From NCBI GenBank assembly GCA_012845835.1, contig JABAKD010000016.1, forward strand, positions 25,529,527-25,593,526: DNA of 64,000 bases, written 5' to 3'. Made by a program: the position numbers and the translations under genes. Origin of the DNA: Undaria pinnatifida. Lineage: Eukaryota; Sar; Phaeophyceae; Laminariales; Alariaceae. The notes beneath the pieces were generated by a model. That model was not told the origin of the DNA. It did not search any database and was given only the letters and a program-made list of their open reading frames with translations. How positions within the stretch are numbered: the first letter of the stretch is position 1; each line of letters starts with the position of its first letter. Shown piece after piece: positions 1 to 10,700 of the stretch.

Positions 1-92
1 GTGGCTGGTATCATGTAGGGCCCATCATATGCCAGGTACCAGGTATACGTAAAAAGGCCCAAAATGTTTCGTCATTTACATACCGTAACTGA

Positions 93-547
93 TGTTACGG
101 TTCCGTGACCATTTCATAGTTACTATTACGAAGGCTTTTTCGTGATAGTAGGGGCCGCGCTATTCACGCCCCCTCCCTAAGTCGGGTGTGGCTGCCCCAC
201 CCGGACACAATCAATTCCTTGGGTTCAAGTTCATAAACCCTGCGAACAAGCAATCAAGTTACCATCTACACACTACTTTCTTGGGAGACTTCATACCTTG
301 AGCACCTGCACAGGGGGCTTGCTCTCTTTCCCCGACGAACGTACAAGCGCCCGCTAAACTCGGTCGTATCGGTCCTTCGGATGTCAGTCGTTATGAATAC
401 CTCAGGCGTGCTACAGACATAGCCCACATGGGGACCCTGCGATGCTAGTAGTAGGCTAGATATCCTCGTCTGCCTCGCCTTGATAGATATCCTCGTCTGT
501 CGCGCCTTGACTCTAGACCTCGCTGCACTAGGGCACGATTCGTAACA
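93..547 (+). repeat. 5' LTR of the TRIM element
   Basis: This is the left long terminal repeat. It contains a short internal tandem near 454-515, where a phrase reading GATATCCTCGTCTG occurs twice; the same pair sits in the right LTR. The two LTRs differ by scattered substitutions and small indels, so insertion is not brand new. Confidence 0.9.
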
Positions 548-575
548 TGGTGTCCAATCCGAGAATCGAACTCGG
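548..575 (+). other. Primer binding site, unusually long tRNA complement
   Basis: The 28 bases right after the 5' LTR begin TGG and are the reverse complement of a tRNA 3' end. Read on the minus strand they give a 5-bp T-stem CCGAG/CTCGG around a TTCGATT loop, then a 7-nt acceptor strand, a discriminator A and CCA. Ordinary primer sites stop near 18 nt; here the match runs through the whole T arm. I did not assign the amino acid. Confidence 0.8.
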
Positions 576-1679
576 ATTCTTGTTGCTTTCCTCTGCTGTT
601 CTGCTGGTGCTTTCTGCCGCGGTTGCTGCCTTGCTATGGGACGCGCACTTGTTTTTATTTTCGTTCTGTTTTCTTCGTGCTTGTGTTGCTTCTGTTCGGT
701 ATGATATGTTTGCGTGGCGGGAGGGGGAATGTTATTTAAAGATGGCTCTGCACTTATTTTTGGGACCTGTGTTGCCGTCTCCAATTCTAAAGGAGACGGC
801 AACCCGGCCCCTGTTCGGCTGCTTGGGTTCATCATTATTTACCGCCGTCCCATATAACGTCCGTGCCTACCATTGTTGCAATTTTTCCTCTGTTCCTTTC
901 TTTCCATGATTTTTCAACTCGTGAAGAGGGGAAGGTGCCGCCTTCATCGCAAGCCTGCAACGGCACGGAATCACCCGACACCAAACGAAGGGTACCAAGC
1001 CTGCATCTCGAACGCGAAGGCGATGGAAGGACGCCCATCTAGACCAGCCTTTCCAGCGCGCCGTTCCCGTCCCCGCGCGCCGTTCCTTCGCGTCGAACCC
1101 TGGCTTGTGCGCACTCTCCCGTTCCAAACCCCTGTCCGCGCGCTCTTACTTCGCCCCGAAGCTTTGCCCGCGCGATGCTCCTTCGTTCCGAAGCCTTGCC
1201 CGTGCACCGATTGCTCGCGCTGAAGTCTGGCCCGTGCGCTGTTCCGCCGTTCCTCCACTTCGAACCCTTTCCCGTGCGCTGTTACGCCTTTCCTTCGCTC
1301 CGAGCCCTTGCCCGTGCCTCCTTCTCGTCGCGACGCCTCGTCTCTGTCCGCCAAATATGTGCTTGTGCCGTGTGTAAGGACCTGAGTTACTTGTTCAGAC
1401 TGCAGGAGTCACGTGGAGTTGCGTGCTGCTTTCATGCACGACAATTTCGTTCACATACGGACTTTTATCTGTTGAATGGTGGTCAGGCGATCAAATACGC
1501 AGTGAAAAGGCAGGGGGGAAGGTGTTCATCGAGGATTTCCCTCTTATGGCCCCTGTGTTTTCGGTTTGCTAGCGTATCCTCGAGGTCATCACTTCTACTA
1601 AGAGCTTTGCGGCTCTTTACCCTTGGCAATACAGTCACAGGATCGCTGTAGCATATTGCTCTTGTCACCGCATTATGCT
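576..1679 (+). other. Non-coding interior of the TRIM element
   Basis: No retroviral protein motif is readable in any frame. Between about 1060 and 1340 a degenerate phrase close to GAAGCCTTGCCCGTGC recurs roughly every 40 bases. This looks like internal tandem growth, not a gag gene. The rest is unremarkable. Confidence 0.6.
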
Positions 1680-1687
1680 AGGGGGGA
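1680..1687 (+). other. Polypurine tract
   Basis: AGGGGGGA lies immediately before the TG of the 3' LTR, the expected place for plus-strand priming in LTR retrotransposons. Confidence 0.8.
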
Positions 1688-2141
1688 TGTTACGGTTCCG
1701 TGACAATTGCAAGAGTTACTATGACAGAGGCGTTTTCGTGATAGTAGGGGCCGCGCTATGTACGCCCCCTCCCTAAGTCGGGTGTGGCTGCCCCACCCAG
1801 ACACAATCAATTCCTTGGGTTCAAGTTCATAAACCCTGCGAACAAGCAATCAAGTTACCATCTACACACTACTTTCTTGGGAGACTTCATACCTTGAGCA
1901 CCTGCACCGGGGACTTGCTCTCTTTCCCCGAGGAACGTACAAGCGCCCTCTAAACTCGGTCGTATCGGTCCTTCGGAGGTCAAGTCGTTATGAATATCTG
2001 AGGCATGCTACAGACATAGCCCACATGGGGACCCTGCGATGCTAGTAGGCTAGATATCCTCGTCTGCCTCGCCTTGAGAGATATCCTCGTCTGTCTCGCC
2101 TTGACTCTAGACCTCGCTGCACTAGGGCACGATTCGTGACA
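1688..2141 (+). repeat. 3' LTR of the TRIM element
   Basis: This is the right long terminal repeat, ending GTGACA where the 5' copy ends GTAACA. CTGA follows directly. Confidence 0.9.
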
Positions 2142-2153
2142 CTGACACAAGAT

Positions 2154-2900
2154 ATCACCCGTACATGAGAAATCACACCCCCCACAGGATGCGACACCCC
2201 GGTGATAATTTTGGGCATTTCTGACAAACCATCGATTTATCACCCGGGGTACATAAGATAACACAACCCGGTGATATCGGAGTGTTGGTTTGTGGTTTGT
2301 GGCTTCGATTTTTGGTCGTGGTGTCTCTGCGTTACTCTTTTTTGGTCGTATCGATAGCGAGGTAGGTAGCAGCAGCCCACTTTGGTGTGGGGGCAGGACG
2401 GATGGCGCAGCCACCGCCTTGTATCATATCGGGCGAGGTACCTTCGATTTAGATATATTTTATTTTTTTATGCTCCAATCCAAGCCTGTATTTAGTTTGA
2501 AACTTTCTTCGGCGTCGAGGGGGTTGAGTCATCGCCGAGGTCATGTGCTAAGGAGTTTCGCCACCTAGGTTGACCCCCTTTGTTTTACCACAACTCGGTA
2601 TCACAGGTAGGTACCTACAGCAGGAGTGCGGGGCATCTGCAAGTGTTCGTGCAGGCATACCACACCCCTTGAAGTGTGCGGCAGCAGCGGTTCAACTGTT
2701 ATCACACCCGATTTTATCACACCCTCAAACACACCCTGTGGGTGTTCGGACGTGCTATCACACCCCCTTTTTATCACCCCTCCTCATCTATCACACCCCC
2801 GCACCTTGTGGATGTTCGGACGTCCTATCATACCCCCTGGTTCATCACACTCCCCTCCCTTGGGCCCCCTGCGAGCTGCACTTTATCACCCGGGGTACAC
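2154..2900. repeat. TATCACACCC-rich degenerate repeats
   Basis: The words TATCACACCC and TATCACCCGGGGTAC recur. The second occurs near 2239 and again near 2884. A unit of about 70 bp containing TGTTCGGACGT is repeated near 2740 and 2813. GGTGATA, the reverse of the core word, also occurs on the same strand (near 2200 and 2270). No gene is seen from 2142 to 3500. Confidence 0.5.
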
Positions 2901-3645
2901 AATAGAGCAGGGCGGCAGCAGTAGTACGATTATTATTAGTTCGATTCAAAAGGCTGCGGGAAATCTCATCATACTACACACACATAAAAGTTTCCTCTAC
3001 ACCAAGGGGTGCACAAGGAAAGTTACCCCGCACACGACACCACACGACACCACTCGACACGACACTTTTTTTAGTACTACACCCCCGGAGGGCAGATTTT
3101 TCATTCTTTTTTCCTGGGCACTTCTTGTGGCTTTTTTTCCTCTCTCAAATTTTGGTCTCAATGCCATGCTATACTTGCGTGCCGCTTGGGCTTATTTACT
3201 AAGACGTTCTACATACCAATAATAGACGGGTTGAGATAATGCATACCAATGGTAGATAATAGATAGGATGCATGTGAATACGAGCAACAATCTATGATGG
3301 GCTGGCGACGCCTGAGTCGTTCTATGGTATAGCCCCCGCAACCTTTCTTTAACGACGTCGCCGGTGTTAAAACCAGTTCCCGGGCGTATCTTCTGAAATA
3401 CGGTGCCCCTCGCCACCCCGTACGTCGCCATCGATCGTTCGATAGTCCTATAGCCCTTCCTTTGCAAACAAGAAAGTATGTGACGGATGTTTTTTTAATA
3501 ACATCCTTCCTTGTGTCGAGCAGCCATGAAACGGCCGTTCGAGAAAATCGCTGGTTTGGGGGGGGAGGCTATCCTGTAGAATCAGTCGCCTCTGTGGAAG
3601 TGATGCTTGGAGACAACTACCCCCCAAGTTGCCTCAAAACCAAAA

Positions 3646-4049
3646 TCAAAGATCTTGCTTCTCAAGTGCTTGCTCCTTGCTTGCTTTTCTCAATGCTTCT
3701 GCGCCAAGTCTACGACAACCTTGGGCGATCGTCTGAGTGCGCGACTCGTCTGAACGTGACTCGTCTGACTCATCAGATCCCCCCTTCTGCCGTGAGACCG
3801 TTCGGCGTACGACGGGGGCTCTGACAGCCTTGCCCTTCCTTTCGCCCTTTCGCAGCTTTTTGGCCACCGCCGCCTTTTCTGCCTCGCTTGCGTCAAAGCT
3901 GTCTTCGAATCTGTCTCGGGATCTCTTTTGCTCAGAGCCAACGAAGTGGCATGCCTCCCGTCTACGTGGTGGGACATTGAGTACTTCCGCACCCACTCTA
4001 CCAGAGGGTTGAAAAAAAAACGCTTCAGGGGGCTACGTTGCTGCAGCAT
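3646..4049 (-). pseudogene. Charged ORF in two overlapping frames, possibly a decayed element protein
   Basis: Two overlapping minus-strand frames look as if they were one. The upstream part of one frame reads PLVEWVRKYSMSHHVDG. The other continues with a very charged segment of Lys, Arg, Glu and Asp with SDESDESRSDES-like repeats. A single frameshift near the HHVDG stretch would join them. I do not recognise the family. The composition would suit a gag-like or nuclear basic protein. It may be only a chance pair of ORFs. Confidence 0.25.
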
Positions 4050-4496
4050 GGGTATAATAGTCTATATAGACTATATATGAGGGTTTGGGGTAACCCAGGT
4101 TCGACTTGCAACTTGCAACTACTTCTCTTCTCGTTCTTCGTGGCGTGGAGGACACGCCAGGTTGGAGCAAGGTTCGACGGCGAACCAAGCGACGGTAACG
4201 ATAGAAGTGCCTCGAGGCAACGAGAGGTGCTTCGTAGGCAAAACGGAGAGTCGACGACAGTGATTACTTATTGTCAGCGGGAAACAAACGTGATTACCCG
4301 CCTCTCTGTCATCAGAATCTACGGAGACTCCACGATCACTTTTAGTACAACAAGACACGATATCCAATACCTCTGGAACCGCTACCGTTCATACAAATCT
4401 TCACGAGAAGATCCGCCTACGTAACGGTAGAAAGTGTACCTGCGACCCATAGTCTATAGACTAGACTAGTCTAGACTGACTAACATATACTCCGTA

Positions 4497-4809
4497 TATT
4501 TTTTCTCACACTTTTACTTTCCAGCTTCTGGACAAGCCGTGGTCACAGGTAGGTGTCGTCCCTTCTCCCCCCTGGTTCTCGCCTTTAATAATTATCGCGC
4601 ATAGGGTTCAGCAATCTCACTGCTCGTCGAATTTTCATCGAGTCAGTGTTGCTAACTCACGCTCTCGAGCTTTCCGCAAGTCAATTTGTGCACAAGAAAA
4701 AGTCCCAACGAATTTATACGAGTATGCACTTGACGGGGCTCGAACTCACGAAATTGACCTATATCAGGCTCGAGGATAATAACCTGATACACCACCGGGG
4801 TGACCGGTA
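4497..4809 (-). mobile_element. tRNA-derived SINE, copy A
   Basis: Read on the minus strand it starts with a tRNA-like head (a GGTGG box A region, then GAGTTCGAGCC, a good B box) and ends in an A-rich tail, seen as a T run at 4498-4504. Three more copies lie near 20.9, 31.3 and 42.6 kb, all in the same orientation. The body has no ORF. Confidence 0.8.
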
Positions 4810-5307
4810 TATGTATGTAGATGACGCGTGCTCTTCGACGCCGCTTTGAGGCCTAAAGCAGTTACACTTTTTTGCGAGTCCCACTTGGCGCGAGAGGACA
4901 GGTGGAATCGTTCTGAGGTGCAGCTTTTTTTCCGGTAATAATCGGGTTCTACAACCCACGTCTTGGCCTTGCCCTCGTCCTTTCCTGAACCGTCGCCGAA
5001 GTGGTGCCCGCGCAGCGAATAAATGAACTCCGAGCCATCCGCTCGCTCGCTTTCCCCAGGCGCGTTCTAGCCAAGCCGTCTTATCGAAGGGGGGTCGATT
5101 AGAGGGCTCCCTCCGCCACGGAGGCCGTGCTCATCGTGACCACTCTCTCTTTCTCTGTCGCTTCTGCGGTACGCAGGGCGTCGCAGTCCGTGACCACGTC
5201 GACCTCAGGGGCTACGTGGATTGCAGTACCCCCCCCCCCTGAACTGTAGTGCCCCCTTGGTTATTATATAGGATTTGGTATAGAGTTGTTTTATATAGAT
5301 GGGAAAT
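4810..5307. other. Intergenic, nothing recognised
   Basis: I see no gene, tRNA or clear repeat. A run of C sits near 5230. Confidence 0.5.
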
Positions 5308-5842
5308 TAGGGTCAGGCCCATAATGCCCGCATGGTTTTTAGCATAATCAGCCTTTTTGAGCATAGGAAAAAGCATAAGAGCGAGGAGCATACGCTCGAG
5401 CAGATTCTAGCAAATAGAGCATACACGCGTAGGCGACGAGCATTGCTGCTTCATTTTAGGCAGAAAACATACGTGCGAGGAGCATATTATAGCTACAAAA
5501 GGAGCATACACATACGTAGGCGACGAGCATTGCTGCTTCATTTTGGGCATAAAGCCTGTAGATTTAGTCTCGACTACTAGGGCATAAAAAAACGTGTGAG
5601 ACATTTCTAAAAGCGCCTGGTGTTTAATCGTTCGATTATTTTGGTGGTACAGTACTTCGACTTAATTAGATCGACGAGTGTCATTTGAAGCATATATATT
5701 ATACCCTCTATCAAACCGAACATAATAAATGGGGGCATAAACCCCCCAAAAAAACATAAATAACTAGTGAGCATAAATGACTTATTTAAGCGCACATATC
5801 TATGCTTTCGGGAAAAAAGCATTTAAAATCAGACCTTATCTA
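5308..5842. mobile_element. Probable hAT-like miniature element rich in GAGCATA motifs
   Basis: The left part shares the run of words TTTTTAGCATA, TTTTTGAGCATA, GAAAAAGCATA with the left end of the well-defined hAT-like element at 62709. It starts TAGGGTC and may end near 5842. Candidate 8-bp duplications TGGGAAAT (5300-5307) and TAGGAAAT (5843-5850) differ at one base. Inside, a phrase of about 45 bp is repeated at 5419-5465 and 5508-5555. The terminal inverted repeats are poor, so the borders are tentative. Confidence 0.4.
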
Positions 5843-7497
5843 TAGGAAATTGAGTGAAAGGGTCGTTTGATATAGGAAATTGGGTGGCGTTTGGGGGGGG
5901 GAAGAGGGTCTCATACCCCCCCCCCTGAGAGATCCAAAATAAAGTTTCGGGGAACCCGGTGCGGTTGACAACGTGTGGTGCCGGATTTTTGTTTTTGTGC
6001 GCCCTTGTCGACACCATTAAAAAAATACTTCGTACATTTTTTCAACTATTTTAACGACTTCAGCTAGCAGTGAGTTCGACGAATTTAGGGTCGATATCTT
6101 GGCAAGCTTTCATGTTGGTACTTGCAGTACGAATGCTATGTGGGTGAGTTTTTTCACGCAATGGGGGGGGTCCGGTCATTGTATTTTTTCTTCTTGGTTT
6201 TTTGTGCATGCAGCATTTTAAATTTAGTCCAATCTATTTTGTTTCTTCTCTTCTAACCATTAGACTACTTGTGTAATGAATGGCTAGTGTTGGTATTTTT
6301 TGTTCTATTATTAATAGGTGGCGAGTTTTGAGCTAGATCCAATATAATACCAGGTATCTATTTTTTTATCCTTGATGAGGACACACACCCAGTACTACGC
6401 GCGATCGGAGTATCACCACCTCGCACACTACTCGCAAACGTATCGTATATGATATTTCGTACGTGCGCGAGCTGATATTTCGTACGTGCGCGAGCTCCAG
6501 CGATTAGTGGCTGCGTGTAGACTGATTCTAGAGACGACTCGCAGTCTAACAGCATGCTTACTGCTTCATTCATGCTCACTCTTGCTCGACAAAAGCACCC
6601 AAAATCAATCAATCACACAATTACAATTTGGGGTGTCGTTTCACAGTAAAATCCAAGATCCAGGTTTCGTCAAGAAAAACATTTAAAAAACAACCCAAGA
6701 AGAGAAACTGCGGAATACGACCCTGGCTTCCACAAATACTCGTATATTACAATCCGGGGACAGCAGTGCTGCACGGCAGATCAAAATGCCAGACAGAGCG
6801 TGCGTACTCGTACTCGCAAATACTCTTCGACCAGGCTTGTGCTCGTACTCATCATACAACGCTCGAGGTCAGGAGGTCAGGATGCAGCTATAATACTGCT
6901 GTGATTTGGTGCACCTCGTCTCTGAAGAATCTGTGCTCGTATCCATACATACATATATACATATCTACATGCATTAGTAGTCGTTTCATTAAGGTGCTAT
7001 TTTTTTCTATTATTTTCATGTATTCCTCGTCCAACCTCTCCCCATCAAGATTCAAAGAAAAAATCCAGCATGCCGCCAAAATCCAGTATCGAGCCTAATG
7101 CCCACTTTCCTCTAGGCCCATGTACTGTTAATACGTGTTGACGGTGAGGGAGGCATCGGAGATGAAAGGGCGAGGGGCGCCGAAGTCGACCCTCTAAGAA
7201 AGCGCTCAAAGAAAAGAAGAGAAATCCCGCATTTCGAGGTTCAAAGGTTGCGATACTGAGGCCGACACGATACAAACTTCTCGCCTATCCGGGGTTTCTC
7301 GCCGTTCATACAACATTTTATACAGATCTATACCAAGCAGGGCCGTGCAACTGACTTATGAAGCCGTTGGCCGTTGCCAACCCTTTCTGTACGCATGAGG
7401 CGAAGAAAAGAGAGATATCATTAGCAACGATGTCATGAATTGGAATTGAAAAATTGAATGTGCTGGGTGGTGCTGGGGGGGTCGGTGGGTGGGCTCT
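5843..7497. other. Intergenic with repeat fragments
   Basis: This is the region 3' of PSMD9. A degenerate minus-strand copy of the short-peptide repeat (TTCGTCGAACTCAC core) lies at 6058-6112. A fragment of the longer form (TCCTTGATGAGGACACAC) lies at 6368-6415. A tandem duplication of about 24 bp containing TTTCGTACGTGCGCGAG spans 6448-6495. No gene is recognised. Confidence 0.5.
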
Positions 7498-7761
7498 TCA
7501 CGGCGGGAGTAAATGCACTCCAAGCAGGCCTCTCCCGCTCCACGTCTGGGGCACAAGCGTCAAGTTCTTTGTGCCGGTCTGTTGTCCCCCCCCTCCATCA
7601 CGCCTGAGCACGGTGACGGCCACTTCCTGGCCTTGCTTTTCTCGCACGGTGTCCACCACCCCGCCGAGGCCCTTCGGGTGAGAAATGTCCACGTCGCCGA
7701 AACGCAGGACGAGGTCACCAACCTCCATCCCAGCCGTGTCGGCGGGTGAGCCGTGCGAAAC
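7498..7761 (-). CDS. PSMD9: PSMD9 exon 4 (most of the PDZ domain)
   Basis: This encodes residues 153-239 and the stop. It opens in phase 0 after a CGCAG acceptor with VSHGSPADTAGMEVGD. It runs to VLRRDG, a Gly/Gln-rich loop, then LTLVPQTWSGRGLLG, matching the end of known PSMD9 proteins. TGA lies at 7498-7500. Confidence 0.93.
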   Translation of the reverse strand, partial: VSHGSPADTAGMEVGDLVLRFGDVDISHPKGLGGVVDTVREKQGQEVAVTVLRRDGGGGQQTGTKNLTLVPQTWSGRGLLGVHLLPP

Positions 7762-10700
7762 CTGCGCGGCCGTAAGTGCGTATTACGACGTCCGAGCGAG
7801 AAGCCATTGCAGCCATTACGAACGAGTGTTTTAGTTTCATTTACCCCGTTTAGAGCTGCACGCGCGCTTTCGGGGACAAAGAGCTTTGATTTCGTGTGGA
7901 CTAATGGACTAATTGTTGCAGTACTGCTGTAGTATTAGTATTAATAGTACAAGGGTCCATGTATGTATTTTATTTTTGTTCTTTTATCCTGCGGCGGGTT
8001 GGTAAGCATAACAATCGAGCGACACAAACGAGACAACAGTAGCAACAGCAGTGGTGGCAGCAACAGCCGCCCGTGGTGATTTATACACAACATGCCGACG
8101 ATAATACCATAGCGGGTACCGGGGACTGGTATGATACAACGCTCACGATGTACTCCCCCACACCCAGCTTCTTGTCGCTTTTTCCTCGAAGAGCAACACA
8201 CCAGAGGTGTAATGCTATGGACGCTACAATAGAGATGACGAGAACCATTGCCCCCACACCCCCCAAGACTTCCACGCCACTACACTACAAACACGTCAAA
8301 ACCTGGTATGCCGCTCCAAAGAAGCGCGCGAGTTTGTGTTCCTCACATTAAATCGTTATTTCTGCACAATAAATCGTTATTTCTTTACATTCAATCGTTA
8401 TTTCTTCACTTTTTTAGCAATCAACATCCAGCGTGCGGGAAGCGAGGGGACATATTTATACATCGGTGTCACAGGGTGTAACCTCACCTCGTTGACTCTT
8501 GCGATGGGCACGAGGGGTATCGCCGCGGCAGTTTGCCCGGCTGAGCTTTCTTGGGATCGCCCCCCAGAGGCAGGTGCAGCGTGTGATGGCGCGGCAGCAG
8601 CTGGTTGCATCGACGGTACCCTGGCCGCCTGCGCCTGTCGTCAGGCACAGCAATCGGGATGGATCACACATGTATCGCCCATTGTAACCTACTACTGTAC
8701 GTACTTTATATATGCGTCATGAATGAAGTGGGCGCGTGTAGCATTCGCAGCAATCATACAGCAGCAACATAAATATGGAAGCGATAATAAGAGTTTACCA
8801 GGCGACGAATCATTGCACAAACAGTGAAGCAAAAGGAAAAAAAATCAAAATAGAAGCTAGAACATTGAAATCCAAGACGTTGCTATAACACAGGAAAATA
8901 CTACAGCTTATCTTTGACGTGTCAGATCTGGTACTTTGGACGTCTGCACACGGGGGCATTACGCGTAGGGGTCGTTGGACTTCGACTGTGCATTCCACGA
9001 ATTACGGGCAGCGCAATTCTGCACGTGTTGATCACAACCCGCTGAGATCGAGAAACATATTCAGAATACCTTTTCCTCCACGCCTCCTCAAAATGTTTAG
9101 TATTTTGATCACTTCGCGACAAGTACAGGCAGGATATCAGTCCCTACTACTGTAATAGTCGCGACGGACGCCAACAGTTCCCAAGTATCACGATGAACAT
9201 GATGATCATCCGCACACTTATCATGAAGACCAAGGCGACCATCAATGCCATCACTACGGTCCTGTTCATGGTGATGCTTATCGTCGTCATTCATCGTCAG
9301 CACCACCATAATCAGCAATGCTACTCCCAGGTACTTCCGACGCAAGGCGCAAGACCCCTTAGAGCTCCGTTAGTTCACGAGTCAGTAACGCTTACGAATT
9401 GGCTCAGCTGTGACAAAATCCTTCGAATATCAAGACTCTAAATAAACCAGAACCCTAGCTAGCCCCGATCACCTGTCTCGGGATGATCCTACTGGAATGA
9501 GAAGTTCGTGCGCACAATGTTGTCGAAGCCGGATCAACTCGCATACCTAGTATGGTTCTCTACCGGAGCGTGACGCCATCACCTTTCGATGGATTTTCAC
9601 AGCAACAGGAGCGTTCATGCGTCATCGATCAATGTCGTAGGGTGGGTGTCGTATCACCCGAGTCCTTCGTGTGTAGCGTGTCACCATTCAAGGCCGTAGC
9701 GCGTAATCGATTACCGACATCGGTCTATGTCTCCATGCGCCACACAAGAGATCACTACCTGCAGAAGCTGTCATTAATTGCCCGACAAATAAAACAGCAA
9801 TAACAATTTACCACTGAAAACATGATCTTACACATATTCCAAATGGCCTGTCCCCACCAGGCAAGTTCATGCTCTAAGGGGGGTAACATCAGTACTTTCA
9901 CTGACAAACTGCCTGCCATGCACGTCAACTCCATCACCTACTTGTACAGCCATACCTCTCCAGCAGGACAGCATACACAATGTACAGAACGGCTACTGTA
10001 TAGACTATCGCTATCAGCACTGCGAAAAGCCATCCTACACTCATTCGTACTGTAGCTGCAAGCAGTTTGTCCTCTAAAGCGTGGGTTTAGTGATACGGGC
10101 GGACGGGGGCTCAATGAGTTTAATGTCTTCAACGTTATTTAATGTTATTACTAATATCGGTATAATATGTACCTGATGCAGGGCATGCAAGGAGCTCTCA
10201 ATCTTGGCCATGACGGCCTTGTGGTCGGTCTGGATGCAGTTCAACCTGCGGTCAAGGGAGGGAGGGCATGGGTGAGGCAGAAACAGACATGGAAGGGTGA
10301 AGAGAGAGGGGGGGGGGGATTAAATAGAACGACAGGGACACGGGGGGAGCGAGCAGATATATAAATATATTCCAGGTGCGGTACAAAGAAAGGTAACGTG
10401 GAAGCGGGAGATGGAGAGGTAGAGAGAGAGCTAGAGACGCAGAGAGATTGAGGGAGACAGGGAAAGAGACAGATTGAGAAATATGGATGGAAGGAGAAAG
10501 GCACTTAAGCGCACACGTATTTCGCTCTCCTACGCTGCCACGTGCTACCTTACGGTATCCGCAGCAGGGAGGATCACAGACGAACACGCCCCGAACACTA
10601 ACACCACCGACCGACACCACCGGCGGCGCAAACGGGAATAGAACACCCTACTTCGCTTTCGAGCATTCCCGACCAACACGCCGAGCATTCTTCCCTCGGT

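Larger units (their letters stand above)
93..2141 (+). mobile_element. TRIM-like short LTR retrotransposon, complete
   Basis: Two near-identical repeats of about 455 bp flank a 1.14-kb interior. Each repeat starts TGTTAC and ends GTAACA or GTGACA, the TG...CA ends expected of an LTR with a 6-bp terminal inverted repeat. CTGA lies directly outside both ends (89-92 and 2142-2145) and reads as a 4-bp target duplication. A tRNA-complementary primer site follows the left LTR and an AGGGGGGA tract precedes the right one, which sets the element on the plus strand. The interior holds no reverse transcriptase, integrase or protease, so it must be mobilised by another element's enzymes. Confidence 0.9.

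Noticed and set aside
548..575. Possible tRNA gene fragment next to the first LTR
   Set aside because: Its place directly after an LTR and its CCA complement make it a primer binding site; the rest of a tRNA is absent.
9109..9345. His/Asp-rich minus ORF
   Set aside because: It lies in PSMD9 intron 2 and results from ATG/ATC-type low complexity. No metal-binding family fits.
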